Origin: Candidatus [Bacteroides] periocalifornicus
GTDB taxonomy: Bacteria; Bacteroidota; Bacteroidia; Bacteroidales; CAJPTX01
Assembly (NCBI GenBank): GCA_001421095.1
Contig: LIIK01000023.1
Span: 274-38,675 of the forward strand
DNA length: 38,402 nucleotides
Reading direction: 5' to 3'
The notes beneath the pieces are model-generated. The model saw nothing but the letters and a program-made list of their open reading frames with translations, had not been told where the DNA came from and searched no databases. The position numbers were made by a program, and so were the translations under genes. Shown piece after piece: positions 25,351 through 33,827 of the stretch. Position 1 is the first letter of the stretch. Each line of letters opens with the position of its first letter.

Positions 25351-26760
25351 ATGTTTGATGCAAGTGTGTACACCGCACGTCGCGATGCGCTGCGGAGCAA
25401 GGTGAAGGGTGGGGTAATCCTCCTTCCGGGCCATGTGGATTCGCCGATTAACAACGCTGCGAACTGCTACCGTTTTCGGCAGGATAGCAACTTTGCCTAC
25501 TACTTCGGGATCTACAAGCCCGGCATGGTTGGCGTGATTGATGAGGGAGGGCGGAGCATCATCTATGGCGATGACGTGTCGCTGGACGACATCGTGTGGA
25601 CTGGCCCTGTGCCCACCGTGCGCGAGCAGGCCGAGGAGGTGGGGGTGAAGACCACTCGTCCACTGCGCGATTTGCCAGCAGATCTACAGGTGGCCATCCG
25701 AAAGGGTCAACGGATGCACATAGCACCCCCCTACCGTGCCGAGACCGTGCTACAGCTCAGCGAATGGCTGGGGCTTATGCCCACCCACGTTCGGAACTAC
25801 GCCTCGGAGGAACTCATTGCGGCCATTATCTCTATGCGCGAAGTGAAATCGGCTGGGGAGATTGAGGAGCTCGATAGGATAGCCGAGGTGGGGTATGAGA
25901 TGCAGACGGCAGCCATGCGGATGGCGCAGCCCGGCGAACAAGAAAACACCATATTCGGCGTGCTGGAGGGCATTGCGGCCACTGGGGGCAATCTCACCTC
26001 TTTTGGCAGCATCATCTCACAGCATGGCGAAACCCTGCATAACGATAAGCATTTTGACATACTACGCGAAGGGCGATTACTGCTGGTGGACTGCGGTGTA
26101 GAGGCCTACTCGAATTACGTTACCGATAATACCCGCACCATCCCCGTAGGGGGCACTTTCACCCCGCAGCAGCTCGATATGTACAATCTAGTGCTGCAGG
26201 CCCAGGAGTACGGTATCGCCCACTCTAAGTCCGGCGTTCGTTACCTGGATGTGCATCTTGGCGTGTGCGGCGTTATAGTAGAAGGGCTGCGCGCCATGGG
26301 GTTAGTGCGTGGCGATGTGAAAGAGGCTGTAGAGATAGGGGTGCAAGGCCTCTTCTTCCCGCACGGATTAGGGCACATGATGGGGCTTGATTGCCACGAT
26401 ATGGAGAGCCTGGGCGAGACCCTCGTCGGTTACAGCCGCGATGTTGCCAGGAGCAAGCAATTCGGGCTGTCGGCCCTCCGGTGCGCCAAAGAGCTCAAAG
26501 AGGGCTTTGTCGTCACCGTAGAGCCTGGCATCTACTTCATCCCAGAGCTCATTGACCAGTGGAAGGCGCAGGGAGTGATGAAAGGATTCATCAACTACGA
26601 TGAGGTGGAGAAATACCGTAACTTCGGGGGAATTCGGCTCGAGGATGATATCGTGATAACGGCAGGAGGCTGTCGCATCATCGGCAAGAAACGGATTCCT
26701 ATCGCCCCGGCCGATGTTACCGCCGAGGTGCAGAAAGGGCGGTTTGCAGGCAAGAAGTAG
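25351..26760 (+). CDS. pepP: Xaa-Pro aminopeptidase (M24B)
   Basis: A 469-residue aminopeptidase P, which removes N-terminal residues followed by proline. Residues 1-140 form the N-terminal domain; the C-terminal pita-bread domain has the metal ligands: Asp in LLVDCGVEAYSNYVTDNTRT (two Asp), His in FFPHGLGHMMGLDCHD, Glu in VTVEPGIYF and Glu in GIRLEDDIVI. All are present, so it should be an active two-metal enzyme. No signal peptide, so cytosolic. It starts at ATG 25351 and is followed 15 bp later by a strong terminator. Confidence 0.93.
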   Translation: MFDASVYTARRDALRSKVKGGVILLPGHVDSPINNAANCYRFRQDSNFAYYFGIYKPGMVGVIDEGGRSIIYGDDVSLDDIVWTGPVPTVREQAEEVGVKTTRPLRDLPADLQVAIRKGQRMHIAPPYRAETVLQLSEWLGLMPTHVRNYASEELIAAIISMREVKSAGEIEELDRIAEVGYEMQTAAMRMAQPGEQENTIFGVLEGIAATGGNLTSFGSIISQHGETLHNDKHFDILREGRLLLVDCGVEAYSNYVTDNTRTIPVGGTFTPQQLDMYNLVLQAQEYGIAHSKSGVRYLDVHLGVCGVIVEGLRAMGLVRGDVKEAVEIGVQGLFFPHGLGHMMGLDCHDMESLGETLVGYSRDVARSKQFGLSALRCAKELKEGFVVTVEPGIYFIPELIDQWKAQGVMKGFINYDEVEKYRNFGGIRLEDDIVITAGGCRIIGKKRIPIAPADVTAEVQKGRFAGKK

Positions 26761-26775
26761 TGAGAATTAAAATGG

Positions 26776-26814
26776 AAAAATCCCTGGGGCAATCCAGCTC
26801 CAGGGATTTTTTTT
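26776..26814 (+). terminator. Strong intrinsic terminator after pepP
   Basis: AAAAATCCCTGG (26776-26787) pairs with CCAGGGATTTTT (26800-26811), with T8 after the stem. The A-run makes it usable from either side. Confidence 0.88.
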
Positions 26815-26829
26815 GCATATTACAATCCC

Positions 26830-26973
26830 ACAGTAAAGGCTCCGTAACGACCCATTTTTTTTCTAGATGGTCTTTCCCATTCTTGCGAGTAAAAGTTTTT
26901 AATCAATCGGCTCAATTTATCGAAAACCATAGCGATACGGCGTGCCGTGCCATTTATGTGGGTGATGCAGAGG
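26830..26973 (+). repeat. Copy of the dispersed palindromic repeat (right part)
   Basis: Shares with 38285-38395 and 32130-32220 the order GTAACGACCC or similar, AAAAGTTTTTAATCA, ATTTATCGAAAACCATAGCG, then a weakened palindrome (GCGATACGGC/GCCGTGCCAT). The left GC palindrome is missing. Confidence 0.5.
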
Positions 26974-27000
26974 TCCTTTTATAGAAATCAATTTTGTGGA

Positions 27001-27081
27001 CTTGGTAGGGGCGATGCCGAGCGTAGCGAGTGCCCGCCCTTCCCCCGCGAGCCCGCTTTCCCTTACAATCCCTCTACCAAG
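27001..27081. repeat. 81-bp element with short terminal inverted repeats
   Basis: Begins CTTGGTAGGGG and ends CCCTCTACCAAG, which are inverted repeats of each other with one mismatch. The start sequence recurs at 32285 and 37186, each time inside the repeat-rich gaps. The inside is GC-rich and non-coding. Confidence 0.5.
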
Positions 27082-27251
27082 ATTCCGTCTCGATCCAATC
27101 TTTGCTTTGAGGTTCTGCGAGTTCGCCACCACTCGGGAAGCCGTTATGAATGAGGATGCTGCTTGAAATGGAGAACCTTCACGCCTAGGGTGCTATGGGT
27201 GGAAGCAGGCTCTTCAGCGCGCACCCAGTAGGAATTTTCCGGAAAATGGCG

Positions 27252-27259
27252 TACCTTTG
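27252..27259 (+). promoter_or_regulatory. -7 promoter element of the ABC permease gene
   Basis: TACCTTTG. It overlaps the first codon of the longest frame (27257), so translation must begin further on, at 27311 or 27341. Confidence 0.6.
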
Positions 27260-27310
27260 CCTGCAGAGAGTTGGAAGTGTTCGGGAGCAGAAATCGCGGT
27301 CAAGAAGCAA

Positions 27311-28582
27311 ATGGGAAGTTTAGGCAGGTCGCATGTTGCGATGGTTTACCGTCTTTTGGGCGATGGGCTGAATTTTATTTTCCGCTACATCCGTGGCAAT
27401 CGGCTACGCACCCTGCTCTCGTTGCTGGGCATCACCATTGGGATTTTCACCATCATAGCCATCCTGGTGGCGGTAGATTCACTCAAGGCCAGCGTTACCC
27501 AAGAGTTCGCCAAGCTTGGGAGTAACACCATCTACGTTTCTAAGTGGGGGTGGGGCGGTAAGGGTGAGTACCCCTGGTGGGTGTATAGGAACAACCCAGA
27601 GCCCGATTACCGCGATTACAAGGCTCTGCAAGATCATGGGAGGCTTTTCGCCAACGTGGGCATGATGCTCAGCAATAACGGCACGGTCAAATACCGCGAG
27701 CTGGCGATAGAAGAGGCTGATGTTTTTGGGGTAACACCCGGCCTAGCAGAGCGACCCTTGAATTTGGTGTTGGCGGCCGGGAGAGATTTTACCCCGCTAG
27801 AGTTCGAAAGGGGGCAGAGCGTATGTATGCTGGGTGCTACTATCGCCAGCCAGCTGTTTCCCAATGGCGATGCACTCGGCAAGAAACTCAAGATTAGAGG
27901 TTTTCCCTGCAAGGTGGTTGGAGTGGGCAAGCTGCACGGGAACTCTATGTTTGGCACTTCGCCCGACGAGAGGATCTTCGTGCCGCTGCAGTTCATGCGG
28001 AGGGTGGTAGACATTAAACGGGCATTCGCCAACGTCATAGTCACAGGCAAACCCGGCCATGCCAACGAAGAGGTGAATGATGACATCCGCAGAGTGCTAC
28101 GCGCTTCCCGCCATTTGGCCCCCAGCGTTCCAGATAACTTCGCCCTCAACAGGACCGAGCTGGTAGCCGAAGATCTCGAGAGCCTTTTCTCGGTACTCAC
28201 CAAGGCCGGCTGGATTATAGGGGGATTCTCTATCTTGGTGGGAGGGTTCGGCATCGCGAATATCATGTTCGTCTCCGTGAAAGAGCGCACTCGGATTATC
28301 GGCATTCAGAAATCGCTGGGCGCCAAGAGCTGGTTCATTCTATTCCAGTACTTGGCAGAGTCTGTATTGCTCTCGTTGGTGGGGGGCGCCATTGGGTTCG
28401 CCTTGGTGGCCATCATTGCCCCCATAGCCACGTCAGTCTCAGGGTTTACCTTCAGCATTTCGTGGTCGCACGTGGCCGTGGGGCTTCTCCTCTCTGTGGT
28501 CATTGGCACGGTTTCTGGCTACATTCCAGCGCAGACCGCAGCCAGGCTCGATCCCGTAATCGCCATGACCAAGACGGTGTAA
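27311..28582 (+). CDS. MacB/FtsX-type ABC transporter permease
   Basis: About 423 residues. An N-terminal transmembrane helix (LRTLLSLLGITIGIFTIIAILVAV) is followed by a large periplasmic domain (about residues 50-280 of the protein) of MacB_PCD type, then three C-terminal helices of FtsX type, including the family motif VKERTRIIGIQKSLGAKSWFI. Proteins like this pair with an ABC ATPase of the LolD/MacB class and move lipoproteins, peptides or antibiotics, or transmit mechanical signals. No ATPase gene is adjacent, so the partner lies elsewhere. The start is limited by the promoter element at 27252. Confidence 0.85.
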   Translation: MGSLGRSHVAMVYRLLGDGLNFIFRYIRGNRLRTLLSLLGITIGIFTIIAILVAVDSLKASVTQEFAKLGSNTIYVSKWGWGGKGEYPWWVYRNNPEPDYRDYKALQDHGRLFANVGMMLSNNGTVKYRELAIEEADVFGVTPGLAERPLNLVLAAGRDFTPLEFERGQSVCMLGATIASQLFPNGDALGKKLKIRGFPCKVVGVGKLHGNSMFGTSPDERIFVPLQFMRRVVDIKRAFANVIVTGKPGHANEEVNDDIRRVLRASRHLAPSVPDNFALNRTELVAEDLESLFSVLTKAGWIIGGFSILVGGFGIANIMFVSVKERTRIIGIQKSLGAKSWFILFQYLAESVLLSLVGGAIGFALVAIIAPIATSVSGFTFSISWSHVAVGLLLSVVIGTVSGYIPAQTAARLDPVIAMTKTV

Positions 28583-28683
28583 TGGCAGATTTGAGAATCT
28601 TGCGTCCCAATGCAGAACCCTAGGCGAATGCTCCCTGAAGTGCAAAAGGCGTTCTAGCGCCATAAAGCGCAGTGGGCAAAGGA

Positions 28684-28741
28684 AAACCGCCCTCTGTGTC
28701 CCAGTAGATCAACACGATCCTCTAGGCACAGAGGGCGGTTT
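28684..28741. terminator. Large perfect hairpin between convergent genes
   Basis: AAACCGCCCTCTGTG (28684-28698) pairs with CACAGAGGGCGGTTT (28727-28741): 15 bp without a mismatch, with a 28-base loop. It lies between the permease (plus) and aminotransferase (minus) ends, so a bidirectional terminator is likely. Confidence 0.7.
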
Positions 28742-28838
28742 GCTATATACCGTGCCACACCTTGCTAGGGTGGGAAAATGCCGCGCGTCTCCTCTTGCCG
28801 CATTGGCTCTTTCCCCTTTTTCCTTTCGGTGCGCTACC

Positions 28839-29672
28839 TCAGCTATTGCGCTCTTTCCCGAGCTGCCTGAAGGCCTGCATACTCTCGGTGCAGAGGGCTT
28901 GGTACGCCTTTCGTAGCTCTTCTAGCTCGGGCAAGATTGCGTACTCTACCTTGCCCAGCCGGGCTATGGGCAGCACACCCGGCGACGTCCCCGTGATGGC
29001 GCATGCCTCAAAGCTCGCCAGCTCTTCCAGCGTAATTGGGGCCCTGCGCCATGCCAATCCGATCTGCTTGGCGGCACTCTCCACCTTGGACAGTGTGATG
29101 CCGGGTAGCACCGCCTCAGCAGGGGGAGTTGTAATCGTTTTGCGCGAAAGGAAGATGATATTCGAGCGGCTGCCCTCGGTTATGCAATCTTGCCGATCCA
29201 CCAGGATCGCCTCGTAGGCCGCGGTTTCCTCTAGTAGCGCATCGGCAGCCTGCCTGATATTCGCCTGCCAGATCTTGGCTTGCGGATTCTGCCGTTCGGC
29301 ATGGAGCAGAGTGCACATTACACCTTGCCTGTACATGGCCCTGGTGGGGTAGGAGGAGGCAATGAAGCCCGCCTGCAGGTCTACACCACCAGTGGCATTC
29401 GGCACGGCATCTACCCGAACATTCCTGGTGAACGGCTCGTAGGCAAACAGTTCTAAAAGCCCGTTGAGCCAGCCGTTGTCCCCCGGGAGCCGTTGCCCTG
29501 TTACAGCCAGCGATTGGGACAGCCGCCCGAGGTGCTCTTGCAGAAACAGCGGGCATCCCCTCTCCACCCGTATCACCTCGTATGCTATGGCATTCAGGGG
29601 GGCTGAGTAGGGAGTCGGCACAAGCGCTATACGCCCCTGGAGCAGTGTGGGGATGGTAAGGTCGCCGTTCAT
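28839..29672 (-). CDS. Class IV PLP-dependent aminotransferase family protein
   Basis: A 277-residue fold-type IV PLP enzyme of the branched-chain aminotransferase / aminodeoxychorismate lyase family. Visible features: EVIRVERGCPLFLQEHLGRL (start of domain 1), a candidate PLP lysine in PQAKIWQANIR (Lys about 133), YEAILVDRQDCITEGSRSNIIF (the conserved EGSxSN segment) and AVLPGITLSKV. Substrate cannot be fixed; a D-amino-acid, branched-chain or ADC lyase role is possible. Its start overlaps the stop of the upstream thioredoxin-like gene (ATGA), so the two are translationally coupled. Confidence 0.82.
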   Translation of the reverse strand: MNGDLTIPTLLQGRIALVPTPYSAPLNAIAYEVIRVERGCPLFLQEHLGRLSQSLAVTGQRLPGDNGWLNGLLELFAYEPFTRNVRVDAVPNATGGVDLQAGFIASSYPTRAMYRQGVMCTLLHAERQNPQAKIWQANIRQAADALLEETAAYEAILVDRQDCITEGSRSNIIFLSRKTITTPPAEAVLPGITLSKVESAAKQIGLAWRRAPITLEELASFEACAITGTSPGVLPIARLGKVEYAILPELEELRKAYQALCTESMQAFRQLGKERNS

Positions 29673-31141
29673 TTTTTCCCCTTGGTAGGCTTGTCGGTAG
29701 GCTTGAGCAGATCGTCGAGCACCATGCCCACAGATTCTACCCCAATGCGCTTTACCACTATCTTTTGGTCTTCGTCTAGAATGTAGATCACCGGGGTGCT
29801 GTATATGTCATACAGGTCGTGGAATCCCGTCTTCCGGTAGGGGTCCCACACGTTTATCCAGCGTTCGAGCTTGTGCTCCTCTACGAATTTTTGCCATGCA
29901 GGCCCATCGCCTTGCGTCATGAAGGCCACCACGCGCAATCCGAGCGGTTCGTAGATTTTCGCCACCGAATCGAGTTTCGGTACAGCAACCTTGCAGTGGC
30001 TGCAGCTCGGTTCCCAGAAGATGAGCACCGTAGCCTTGGCTTTCAGCTTGGCCAGCTCAAAGGGGCGACCGTCTAGCTGCTCCGCCGTGAAGTTGGGTGC
30101 CTTATTACCTATAAGGTTGGGCTTTAGGGCTTTTACCCGATCCCGAATCTTCCCCAGCGTTTCCTCGCTGGTCCAGGGGGCGCGCCCCTTGAGGTAGTAG
30201 TTCTCACCAATGTGGACCACCAGGGCATCCATCCCGATGATTTCAGAGAGCTGGTACTTATCCAGCAGGTGGGAGAGGAAGAAGCGGAAGGTCTCCGCAT
30301 TCCCACTGGCGCGGCTCAGCACCGTGTCTACGTATCGGCAGAGGGTATCCGGCAGCTGGGGGAGCATTTTGTCTAGGAAGTTGTCTACCCGTTGCACCTC
30401 CAGCGGTGTGCGGATCATGGCGGGCGATGATAGGCTGAGGTTATCCAGATAGTGGAGGCGGTTATAGTAGTAGTTGTGTACCCATTTGGCCGAGTCCACA
30501 TTGGTTACAGAGGCCGGCGGGGTGTACTCTGGAATTTTTATCGGGATAAGCATCTGCACGAACTGCCCTAGCACATCGCCCTTGTGCTTCGCCAGCACCT
30601 GCTGTTGGTGTGCTATCACTAGCGAATCGAGACGCTCGCCTATCTGGCGGGCCTTTTTGTAGCTTGCGGTCTCCTGCGGTTTATCCGGATTTTCCTTCTT
30701 GGCCAGGCTGTCGAGCGGGGCTATAGCCTTCGCCTCCTTCTGCATCTTCACCATGAAGCGCTGGTAATCTGCGAAATCTGAGGTTACGCTAGATCCTGAG
30801 ACCTTGGCAGAGCCCACCACGTCGGCCGTATCGATCTCTATGTTCACCTTTTGGTGCTCATCCAGCATGATGTCATACACCTGTATCCCAGGTATTAGCA
30901 CCAGGTACATCCCGCTGGGAAGTATGGTATCGGCCTTGAACACCACCTGCCCGTGCGCATCTTGGCGGGCAGAATCCACCACGTAGCGCCCCGTGCCGTG
31001 GTAGTAACCGAGAATTAGCGTGCTATCGGTCATGCCGTGAACCTTCACCCTGATGTTGTGCCCTTGCCCGTAGCTGGCCGTTGAAGCCCATAGCGAGAGG
31101 AGTAGCGTGGACACCAAAGCAATGCACCGTACGTTTCGCAT
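29669..31141 (-). CDS. TlpA-type thioredoxin-like protein with DUF4369 domain
   Basis: A 490-residue exported protein: signal peptide to about residue 25 (LSLWASTASYGQ), a DUF4369 beta domain (about 27-110), a helical middle section of DUF5106 type (about 115-330), and a C-terminal TlpA/AhpC-type thioredoxin domain with the redox pair CSHC at 380-383 (FWEPSCSHCKVAVPKLD) and a cis-proline segment STPVIYILDE. It should act as a thiol-disulphide reductase in the periplasm. Its promoter (31170-31177, minus strand) diverges from that of the macro-domain gene. It is translationally coupled to the aminotransferase. Confidence 0.88.
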   Translation of the reverse strand: MRNVRCIALVSTLLLSLWASTASYGQGHNIRVKVHGMTDSTLILGYYHGTGRYVVDSARQDAHGQVVFKADTILPSGMYLVLIPGIQVYDIMLDEHQKVNIEIDTADVVGSAKVSGSSVTSDFADYQRFMVKMQKEAKAIAPLDSLAKKENPDKPQETASYKKARQIGERLDSLVIAHQQQVLAKHKGDVLGQFVQMLIPIKIPEYTPPASVTNVDSAKWVHNYYYNRLHYLDNLSLSSPAMIRTPLEVQRVDNFLDKMLPQLPDTLCRYVDTVLSRASGNAETFRFFLSHLLDKYQLSEIIGMDALVVHIGENYYLKGRAPWTSEETLGKIRDRVKALKPNLIGNKAPNFTAEQLDGRPFELAKLKAKATVLIFWEPSCSHCKVAVPKLDSVAKIYEPLGLRVVAFMTQGDGPAWQKFVEEHKLERWINVWDPYRKTGFHDLYDIYSTPVIYILDEDQKIVVKRIGVESVGMVLDDLLKPTDKPTKGKK

Positions 31142-31169
31142 CTTCCTTAGCCCTTTCTGTATTTCGGCG

Positions 31170-31177
31170 CAAAAGTA
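31170..31177 (-). promoter_or_regulatory. -7 promoter element of the TlpA-like gene
   Basis: CAAAAGTA on the plus strand is TACTTTTG on the minus strand, 28 bases before the ATG. No strong -33 match. Confidence 0.55.
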
Positions 31178-31230
31178 GAGAATTTTTCAGAAATAGCCCC
31201 GGGGAATGCTGTGGGCACGTTGATATTTTC

Positions 31231-31238
31231 TAACTTTG
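31231..31238 (+). promoter_or_regulatory. -7 promoter element upstream of the macro-domain gene
   Basis: TAACTTTG fits TAnnTTTG. The gene begins about 130-170 bases downstream, so the leader is long. Confidence 0.4.
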
Positions 31239-31408
31239 CCCAAGGGATTCGCCCGCAGGTAGGCGTGTGATGCCCTTCTTGCCGAGCGCCTCCGCTGTAG
31301 GAGGAGAGGAGCGCTTAACAATAGCAGTTCGGCCAGATTGGGCGGTTGGCATGCTGATACCGTTCGTTGGGTATGGTATCCCGTTCATTTATCAAAAACA
31401 CTCAAGCC

Positions 31409-31915
31409 ATGTGCGCGCTCAAGGTGATAGAGGGTGATATTACCCGACTCTCGGTGGATGCTATAGTGAACGCCGCCAATACCAGCCTGCTAGGGGGAGG
31501 TGGGGTCGATGGTGCAATCCATAGGGCTGCAGGCCCATCGTTGCTCACAGAATGCCGCCAGCTGGGGGGATGCCCCGTGGGGCAGTGCCGCGTAACCCGA
31601 GGCTATAGGCTGCCCGCCAAGTGGATTATCCATACCGTGGGGCCAGTGTGGAACGGTGGTAGCCAGGGTGAGCCAGAGCTTCTGGCGGGCTGCTATCGGA
31701 ATTCGCTCCTTGCTGCAGAAGCCTACGGGCTAGCCTCAGTCGCCTTTCCCTGCATAAGCACTGGGGTGTACGGCTATCCCTTTGAGCAGGCCACCGATAT
31801 TGCCATATCTACAGTGCGGCAGCTTATCACCCTGTTAGCGAGCAGCATCGAGGTCACATTCTGCTGCTTTGCCCCCAGCGATACGGAGGCTTACAGGGTT
31901 AGGCTTGCAGACTGA
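31409..31915 (+). CDS. Macro-domain (ADP-ribose/O-acetyl-ADP-ribose) hydrolase
   Basis: About 168 residues of MacroD type: VIEGDITRLSVDAIVNAANTSLLGGGGVDGAIHRAAG, RLPAKWIIHTVGPVW and AFPCISTGVYGYPFEQATDIAI. These form the ADP-ribose pocket (NAAN plus GGGGVDGAIH) and match enzymes that hydrolyse O-acetyl-ADP-ribose or remove ADP-ribose from proteins. I start it at ATG 31409, which gives the family's usual N-terminus; ATG 31373 would add 12 residues. The region after it is long and non-coding. Confidence 0.88.
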   Translation: MCALKVIEGDITRLSVDAIVNAANTSLLGGGGVDGAIHRAAGPSLLTECRQLGGCPVGQCRVTRGYRLPAKWIIHTVGPVWNGGSQGEPELLAGCYRNSLLAAEAYGLASVAFPCISTGVYGYPFEQATDIAISTVRQLITLLASSIEVTFCCFAPSDTEAYRVRLAD

Positions 31916-32003
31916 GCCGTGCCCGCCTACGGGGTCTGCGGAGATGCCATTGCGCGCGTATCGCCAACCATCCATCCGTCCCTAGAGGGGCGGCGGGCGA
32001 TTG

Positions 32004-32230
32004 TCAAGGGGAACGGCGTGAAGGCAGGATAACGACGCAGCGCGCCGCGTCGCTACCTCCTTCGAAGAACGGGGGAATAGGGTTTAAACCACGGTATTCC
32101 AAAAGCGCGATCCCTGCCAAAGTCCGTATCGCACCAATCTTTTCTTGGTGGTCTTCCCTCCTTGAGGGCAAACCCTTTTTAATCACGCATTTCAATCTAT
32201 CGATGACCGTAGCGCCCCGGCGTTTAAGCG
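32004..32230 (+). repeat. Nearly full-length copy of the dispersed palindromic element
   Basis: Shares its order of blocks with 38172-38402: GGGGAACGGCG, GGATAACGACGC with CGCCGCGTCGCTAC, GAACGGGGGAAT, TTTAAACC, ATTCCAAA, TTTTAATCA, CGAxGACCGTAGCG. Left palindrome at 32029-32056, right block from 32200, decayed here. The distance between the left and right landmarks is 178 bp (175 bp in the other copy). Confidence 0.75.
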
Positions 32231-32284
32231 CGCCTGCTGCCGAGAATCACATTTCTATCAATTGGCGAAATCGGCTGTTGTGTT

Positions 32285-32345
32285 CTTGGTAGGGGTGGTG
32301 CTGTAGGGACGGGCCGCGAGTTGCCCGCCCACCCGCGAGTGCCCT
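32285..32345 (+). repeat. Copy of the CTTGGTAGGGG repeat start
   Basis: CTTGGTAGGGG followed by GGGCCGCGAGTTGCCCGCC, closely like 37186-37217 (CTTGGTAGGGGCGGGCCGTGAGTTGCCCGCC when joined) and partly like 27001. Non-coding. Confidence 0.5.
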
Positions 32346-32425
32346 CCCTTCCCGTGCCGCGACGTTATAACAACCGTGGGTCTCCCTGGCGGCATGGTAT
32401 GCGCATGCATGGGGGAGGCGTAAAT

Positions 32426-32735
32426 GGCGGCATTTGGATCGTAATGCGCCCCGCAATGGCATCCCCGCAGAAGCCCGACTGTAGGGGCGGGGTCTTCGCA
32501 ACGCGAAGATTCCCACGCCCGTTTGCCCCACCATGCGCGCATACCATCGCTGCCCGCCTCCCTTCCCTGCGCATTATCCCCTGATGGTTTCGGTTGTCGT
32601 GGGCGGCATTTGGATCGTAATGCGCCCCGCAACGTCCTCCCCGCTAACGTCCGACTGTAGGGGCGGGGTCTTCGCAACGCGAAGATTCCCCCGCCCGTCG
32701 CCCCGTCTCCATGCGGCATACCATCGGCGCCCCCC
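32426..32735. repeat. Two direct repeats, 176 bp apart, each with a hairpin
   Basis: Units begin GGCGGCATTTGGATCGTAAT at 32426 and 32602. Both contain GTAGGGGCGGGG, TCTTCGC-AAC-GCGAAGA and a CCGCCC or CGCCC return arm, giving a stem of 7 bp extended by GGGCGGG pairing, and both end with a CATACCATC block. They lie just past the 3' end of prmC. Frames here encode only arginine/proline-rich shadows. Confidence 0.7.
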
Positions 32736-32815
32736 CTCCGCCCTCATCCACCCCCGCTCATCCTCCCCTCCCTGCCGCGTCGTTTAATCCTATTTTGCTG
32801 CGATGCCATCCCCAG

Positions 32816-33670
32816 CTACCGCCTGCCCGTCGCGAAGCGCGGCTTGCCCTGCGCATCGGCGTGTACGGTTACCCCCGTGTAGTTGTAGGTCCTTAGCAAT
32901 TCTGCCACCCGTTCTATCCACTCCTCATGCCCCTCCACCGCTAGTAATCCTCCCTCTTGCAGGCTCTGTACCCCTATTCGTGCCAGCGCATGGTAGTAGA
33001 GTAGGGGGTTATTGCTGGGGGTGAATAGCGCGCTGGGAGGCTCGTACCCTCGCACATTTTGGGGTAGCGTAGTCTGCTCTTGCTTAGGGATATACGGAGG
33101 ATTCGATACGATAAGCCCGTATGGCCGCCGCCTCAGGCCGAATCGGTGCGCCAGCATATCGCCCCGGTAAAAATCCACCTTGGCCTGCAGTCGCTTGGCA
33201 TTACCCCGTGCCACCGCCAGGGCTGCTGGCATCAGGTCTACCCCCTCTACCTGCCAATCGCGCCTCTCCAGCCCTAGGGTTATGGCTATGCAGCCTGAGC
33301 CAGTGCCTAGGTCGGCCGCGCGCGTTGGGGCGGGGAGCTGCCCCAGCACTAGGGCGCAGAGTTCCTCGGTCTCACGCCGCGGTACCAGCACATGCCTATT
33401 CACCGTAAAGCTGCGCCCGTAGAAATCGGCCACACCCAGGATGTGCTGCAGCGGTTTATGCTGCCCCAGCACCCTCCCTATGCGGCGCGCCTCGCGTAGC
33501 AGCGTGGCATCCACGGCAGCAGAGGGGTTGGCGTAGAGGCTGTAGTAATCGCGATGCGTAAGGTGCTCTGCTATAATGCGAAGGTGCGCCTTGGCCTCTG
33601 CAGGGGAAAACCATGCAGGGATCGCATTCTTTATGGCCACCAGCAGCTCCCCCACAGTTGTAGAATTCAT
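32816..33670 (-). CDS. prmC: Peptide chain release factor N5-glutamine methyltransferase
   Basis: About 284 residues of the PrmC/HemK family, which methylates the GGQ glutamine of release factors. SAM motif DLGTGSGC is at about 120-127, and the catalytic NPPY at about 190-193 (IVSNPPYIPKQEQ). The start at 33670 (MNSTTVGELL) is chosen because TATCTTTG on the minus strand (33692-33699) lies just upstream; the longest frame, from 33748, would begin before this promoter. It diverges from ribD, a gene pair seen in other Bacteroidota. Confidence 0.93.
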   Translation of the reverse strand: MNSTTVGELLVAIKNAIPAWFSPAEAKAHLRIIAEHLTHRDYYSLYANPSAAVDATLLREARRIGRVLGQHKPLQHILGVADFYGRSFTVNRHVLVPRRETEELCALVLGQLPAPTRAADLGTGSGCIAITLGLERRDWQVEGVDLMPAALAVARGNAKRLQAKVDFYRGDMLAHRFGLRRRPYGLIVSNPPYIPKQEQTTLPQNVRGYEPPSALFTPSNNPLLYYHALARIGVQSLQEGGLLAVEGHEEWIERVAELLRTYNYTGVTVHADAQGKPRFATGRR

Positions 33671-33691
33671 GGAATAGCCGTAAATTTGCCG

Positions 33692-33699
33692 CAAAGATA
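33692..33699 (-). promoter_or_regulatory. -7 promoter element of prmC
   Basis: CAAAGATA on the plus strand is TATCTTTG on the minus strand, 21 bases before the ATG at 33670. It decides the start of prmC. Confidence 0.65.
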
Positions 33700-33827
33700 C
33701 GCCAGGATTGTGGAATAATGCAGCCCTTATCACTTGCGAACAGTACACGGGGAACGCTATTTTTTTTGCCTAGAGTCCCATTCTGCAATCCATTAATATT
33801 GCGAACCCTCCTTAAAAATATTCGATC

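Noticed and set aside
32247..32719. Overlapping minus-strand frames with repeated arginine-rich peptides
   Set aside because: They arise from the tandem hairpin repeats and share no protein features.
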